This document shows positions 61,124 through 64,000 of a DNA stretch of 64,000 nucleotides, in pieces. The notes under the pieces were generated by a model. It was not told the DNA's origin, did no database searches, and saw only the letters and a program-made list of their open reading frames with translations. Each line of letters starts with the position of its first letter. Position 1 is the first letter of the stretch. Made by a program: the position numbers and the translations under genes. The DNA lies in contig NZ_JAAZQL010000005.1 in assembly GCF_012275515.1 (NCBI RefSeq), positions 1 to 64,000 of the forward strand. The letters run 5' to 3'. This stretch comes from Novosphingobium sp. SG707. GTDB lineage: Bacteria; Pseudomonadota; Alphaproteobacteria; Sphingomonadales; Sphingomonadaceae.

Positions 61124-61822
61124 ATGATCGAACTTCGCCCCTTTGCCGGCCTTGGCCATGCCAATCATGGCTGGCTAGACGCCAATCACCACTTTTCCTT
61201 TGCCGATTATTACAACCCCGCCCGTATGCAGTGGGGCCCTCTGCGCGTGTGGAACGATGACACGATCGCCCCCAAGTCGGGCTTTCCGCCCCACCCGCAT
61301 CGCGACATGGAAATCATCACCTATGTCCGCACCGGGGCGATCACGCATAAGGACAGCCTGGGCAACACCGGCCGCACCGCGGCGGGCGACGTTCAGGTGA
61401 TGAGCGCGGGCGAAGGCATTACGCACGCCGAATACAACCTTGAGGACGAGGTGACCACGCTGTTCCAGATCTGGATCCAGCCCACCACGCGCGGCGGCGC
61501 GCCAAGCTGGGGCGCCAAGCAATTCCCGCGCGGCGAACGCGCCGGGCAGATGGTCGTGTTGGCCAGCGGTTATGGCGATGATGCCGATGCCTTGCCGATC
61601 CGCACCGAAGGGCGCGTTCTGGGCGCGACGATCCGCGCGGGCGAGAGCGTGGACTACCCGCTGGGCGCACAGCGCAAGGGTTATCTGGTCTCGGCCACGG
61701 GCCGGATCGAGGTCAATGGCATCGCCGCCCAGCCGCGCGATGGTGTGGCCATTGCCGATGAGGAAAATCTGCGTATCACCGCCCTGGATGATGCCGAAAT
61801 CGTGCTGGTCGAAACCGCATAA
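61124..61822 (+). CDS. Pirin-family protein (YhaK-like), short form
   Basis: A 232-residue bicupin. The N-terminal cupin has the pirin metal ligands: FPPHPHRDMEIITY (HxH), MSAGEGITHAEYN (His and Glu). The C-terminal cupin is degenerate. Members such as YhaK and YhhW can act as quercetin 2,3-dioxygenases or redox sensors. GGAG precedes the Met at 61124. It is the first of two pirin genes, divergent from a LysR regulator. Confidence 0.87.
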   Translation: MIELRPFAGLGHANHGWLDANHHFSFADYYNPARMQWGPLRVWNDDTIAPKSGFPPHPHRDMEIITYVRTGAITHKDSLGNTGRTAAGDVQVMSAGEGITHAEYNLEDEVTTLFQIWIQPTTRGGAPSWGAKQFPRGERAGQMVVLASGYGDDADALPIRTEGRVLGATIRAGESVDYPLGAQRKGYLVSATGRIEVNGIAAQPRDGVAIADEENLRITALDDAEIVLVETA

Positions 61823-61848
61823 AGCGCCCGGAAAGAAGGAGATGTCCC

Positions 61849-62766
61849 ATGACTGATTTTGCCGTCAACAGCCCTGTCGAGATGATGATCGTGCCCCCCC
61901 TGCGCGATCTGGGCGATGGGTTCAATGTCCGCCGCGCCTTGCCCAATGCGGGGCGGCGGATGGTGGGGCCTTTCATCTTTCTGGATCAGATGGGGCCGGT
62001 GGCCTTTACCCCCGGTCAGGCATTGGACGTGCGCCCCCATCCGCATATCGGCCTTGCCACGCTGACCTATCTGCTGGACGGGGCGATCATGCACAAGGAC
62101 TCGCTGGGCAGCGAGCAGGTGATCGAGCCGGGCGCGGTCAATTGGATGACGGCGGGGCAGGGTATCGTCCATTCCGAGCGCACCCCGGAAGGGCTGCGCG
62201 GTCAGCAGGGCGGGCTGTTCGGCCTCCAGACCTGGCTGGCGCTGCCCACGCAATATGAGGAAACCGCGCCGGAATTCTTCCACTATGGCGCGGGCGGCAT
62301 GCCGCGCGATGGCGACAAGGGTTTCCATCTCTCGGTGATTGCCGGGCAGATCGATGGGCTGGTCTCGCCGGTCAAAACCTATTCCGATGTGCTGTGCGGC
62401 GATCTGGTCCTCTCGCCGGGCGGACGCTATCGCCTTGCCGCTGATCATGTCGAGCGCGCCGCCTATGTCGTGAACGGCGAGGTTGTCGTCGAGGGGCAGG
62501 AGGGCGTTTTTGCCACCAGCCAGCTCATCATCTTCAAGCCTGGCGCCGAGGTGGTGATCTCCAGCGCGAACGGCGCCCGCATTTTCCTGATCGGGGGCGA
62601 GCCTTTTGCCGAAAAACGCTATGTTTACTGGAACTTCGTCTCCAGCCGCGCCGACCGCATCGAACAGGCCAAGCAGGACTGGCGCGAGGGCCGCTTTGGC
62701 CCGGTGCCCGGCGATGATGAGTTCATCCCCCTGCCCGAGGATGTGCCCGGCGTGAAGCTCAAGTGA
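61849..62766 (+). CDS. Pirin-family protein, long form
   Basis: A 305-residue pirin with GPFIFLDQMGP, RPHPHIGLATLTYLLDGAIMH (HxH), MTAGQGIVHSER (metal His and Glu positions) and the Pirin_C domain (FLIGGEPFAEKRYVYWNFVS). It follows the first pirin by 26 bp, with AAGGAGATG as ribosome site. The two are probably co-transcribed and may differ in substrate. Confidence 0.88.
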   Translation: MTDFAVNSPVEMMIVPPLRDLGDGFNVRRALPNAGRRMVGPFIFLDQMGPVAFTPGQALDVRPHPHIGLATLTYLLDGAIMHKDSLGSEQVIEPGAVNWMTAGQGIVHSERTPEGLRGQQGGLFGLQTWLALPTQYEETAPEFFHYGAGGMPRDGDKGFHLSVIAGQIDGLVSPVKTYSDVLCGDLVLSPGGRYRLAADHVERAAYVVNGEVVVEGQEGVFATSQLIIFKPGAEVVISSANGARIFLIGGEPFAEKRYVYWNFVSSRADRIEQAKQDWREGRFGPVPGDDEFIPLPEDVPGVKLK

Positions 62767-62889
62767 GGATCGCCAGTTTCAATACATTTGACGACATTCG
62801 AAGACTTGACTTTACCATGGCCAAAAGCGACCCCTAAGGCTGGTCGGGGGCGGCTCTTGCGCTGTGCCCGAAAGAGATCGGGAGAATTT

Positions 62890-63342
62890 ATGCGCAAGAT
62901 TTCGATGATGATTGGTGCGCTCGCGCTGGGCGTGGCTGTGGCGGCTCAGGCGGCATCGCCCGCCCAGACGATCGAGGCGCGCCAGAAGTCGCTCAAGGAA
63001 ATGGGCAAGGCGATGAAGGGCGCGGGCGACTCGTTCAAGTCGGGCAACCCCGATGCCGCCGTCATCAAGGCCAGCGCCGCCACCGTTGCCGGTTATGCCG
63101 ACAAGCTGGGCACCTGGTTCCCCAAGGGCACCGGCGCGGAAGCGGGCGTGAAGACCGCCGCCAAGGCCGAAATCTGGAGCGATCAGGCCGGCTTCAAGAA
63201 GGCCGCTGCTGATTTCTCGGCCGCCGCCAAGGGTTTCAAGATCGCCGCTGACTCGGGCGATCTGGCCGCGGCCGGCAAGGCGATGGGCGCGCTGGGCGGC
63301 ACCTGCAAGGGTTGCCACGAAAAGTTCAAGAACAAGGACTGA
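62890..63342 (+). CDS. Cytochrome c'-like protein
   Basis: A 150-residue periplasmic cytochrome: a signal peptide ending AAQAA, a four-helix bundle rich in Ala and Lys, and a single C-terminal haem site CKGCH near residue 140. This is the cytochrome c' layout (class II), associated with NO handling or electron transfer. GGAG precedes the ATG. A cytochrome b561 gene follows after a terminator hairpin, a common pairing. Confidence 0.9.
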   Translation: MRKISMMIGALALGVAVAAQAASPAQTIEARQKSLKEMGKAMKGAGDSFKSGNPDAAVIKASAATVAGYADKLGTWFPKGTGAEAGVKTAAKAEIWSDQAGFKKAAADFSAAAKGFKIAADSGDLAAAGKAMGALGGTCKGCHEKFKNKD

Positions 63343-63368
63343 TCGGTCCTTTTGTATTGAAATTCTGG

Positions 63369-63399
63369 AGCGCCCGGCCAAAGTCGGGCGCTCTTTTTG
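63369..63399 (+). terminator. Terminator between cytochrome c' and cytochrome b561
   Basis: GAGCGCCCGRC-type arms (GAGCGCCCG / CGGGCGCTC) with a short AAA-containing loop and TTTTT. It ends 17 bases before the cytochrome b start, so it may set the ratio of the two transcripts. Confidence 0.8.
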
Positions 63400-63415
63400 A
63401 TTGGGGGGTCCGATA

Positions 63416-64000
63416 TGGATCAGAACAAGTCGCGCACCATCCGGCTATGGGATCTGCCGGTGCGCCTGTTTCACTGGAGCGTGGTGCTGCTCGTGCCCGC
63501 GATGTGGGCCACGTATAAAACCGGCAAGATGGACCTGCATATCAAGTTGGGGCTGGCGCTGGTGTTCATCGTGGGCTTTCGCATCCTCTGGGGCTTTTTG
63601 GGCAGCGAACCTACGCGTTTCACCAGTTTCGTGAAGGGGCCGGGCGCGATCCGGGCCTATCTGCGCAGCGGGCGTGGGGCCGATGGCGGCCCGGTGATCG
63701 GCCATAATCCGCTGGGCGCGCTTTCGGTGCTGGGCCTGCTGGGGTTGATGGCGGCGCAGGTCACGCTGGGCCTGTTCGCCACCGACACCGATGCCACCTA
63801 TTCGGGGCCGCTCAATTACTGGGTGGGGTCCGATCTGGCCGAAACGCTGACCGAATTGCACGAGGTCGGGTTCAACCTGATCGTGCTGATGGTGGTCGTC
63901 CATTTGGGTGCGATCATCTATTACGCCGTGGCCAAGAAGGAGCGGCTGGTGCCTCCGATGGTGACGGGCAAGAAGACCTATGAAGAACCCGTGGCCCAGC
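63416..64000 (+). CDS. Cytochrome b561 domain protein, cut by window end
   Basis: The 195 codons present encode a four-helix membrane cytochrome b. Likely haem ligands are in FHWSVVL, DLHIKLG, LHEVGFN and VVHLGAI. The first part (RLWDLPVRLFHWS) is typical of cytochrome b561/Ni-hydrogenase type domains that pair with cytochrome c'. It probably passes electrons from the quinone pool to the periplasmic cytochrome. No stop codon is reached before position 64000. Confidence 0.88.

Noticed and set aside
1-64000. CRISPR arrays, tRNA or rRNA genes, intact insertion sequences
   Set aside because: No regularly spaced repeats with unique spacers, no cloverleaf or rRNA-like stretch and no transposase-like protein were seen on either strand.

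Overview
The window looks like a chromosomal segment of a high-GC alphaproteobacterium of the Sphingomonadales, most like Novosphingobium or Sphingomonas. The evidence is a PhyR-NepR-EcfG general stress locus, a fused BcsA-BcsB cellulose synthase, a 531-residue isocitrate lyase with a divergent ScfR/RamB-type regulator, and dense operons with start/stop overlaps. This assignment is inferred from gene content only. I saw no tRNA, rRNA, CRISPR array or intact insertion sequence.

Positions 1-6440 form an accessory island with visibly lower GC and different codon use. A 777-residue protein with a PD-(D/E)XK nuclease-like core and a C-terminal SEC-C zinc motif (1178-3511) sits between two related sets of DUF5677-like genes. 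One set is a single fused but truncated ORF (70-1035). The other is a translationally coupled pair (4582-5310 and 3762-4580). The island ends in a scar near position 6000 where two gene fragments meet, one of them the C-terminus of a CHAT-domain protease. This is the best candidate for an undescribed, possibly defensive, system.

Positions 6519-16280 hold envelope and general stress functions: an OmpA-like porin, a GlsB/YeaQ protein, an SLC13 permease, a 50-residue lmo0937-type peptide, NepR, PhyR, EcfG, a REC-HisKA_2 kinase, a response regulator, a CHASE3-like kinase, a lipoprotein and CsbD. Promoter-like GGAAC-N16/17-(C/T)(G/A)TT elements precede ecfG, phyR and three small stress genes, so the EcfG regulon is partly laid out around its own regulators.

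Positions 16332-27199 carry a complete cellulose synthesis operon, transcribed bcsR-like, bcsQ, bcsAB, bcsC, bcsD, bcsZ. Next come a patatin-like phospholipase, a TRIC/UPF0126 channel, a sugar MFS transporter and a DEAD-box helicase.

Positions 33898-49610 are one long minus-strand purine salvage and degradation operon of 15 genes. In order of transcription they are hpxX/atzG, hpxY/atzE, an NCS2 permease, hpxW, allC, pucG, puuE, hpxZ/atzH, uraD, uraH, xdhA, xdhB, xdhC, guaD and adenine deaminase. Together they would take adenine and guanine to urate and 5-hydroxyisourate products through to oxalurate and oxamate, but no urate oxidase is visible. A hypoxanthine phosphoribosyltransferase and an exported nucleosidase lie just upstream.

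Positions 50780-64000 contain a tannase-family esterase, a DUF885 metallopeptidase-like protein, isocitrate lyase with a triplicated 3' end, its regulator, a LysR regulator with two pirins, a cytochrome c' and a cytochrome b561 that runs off the window.
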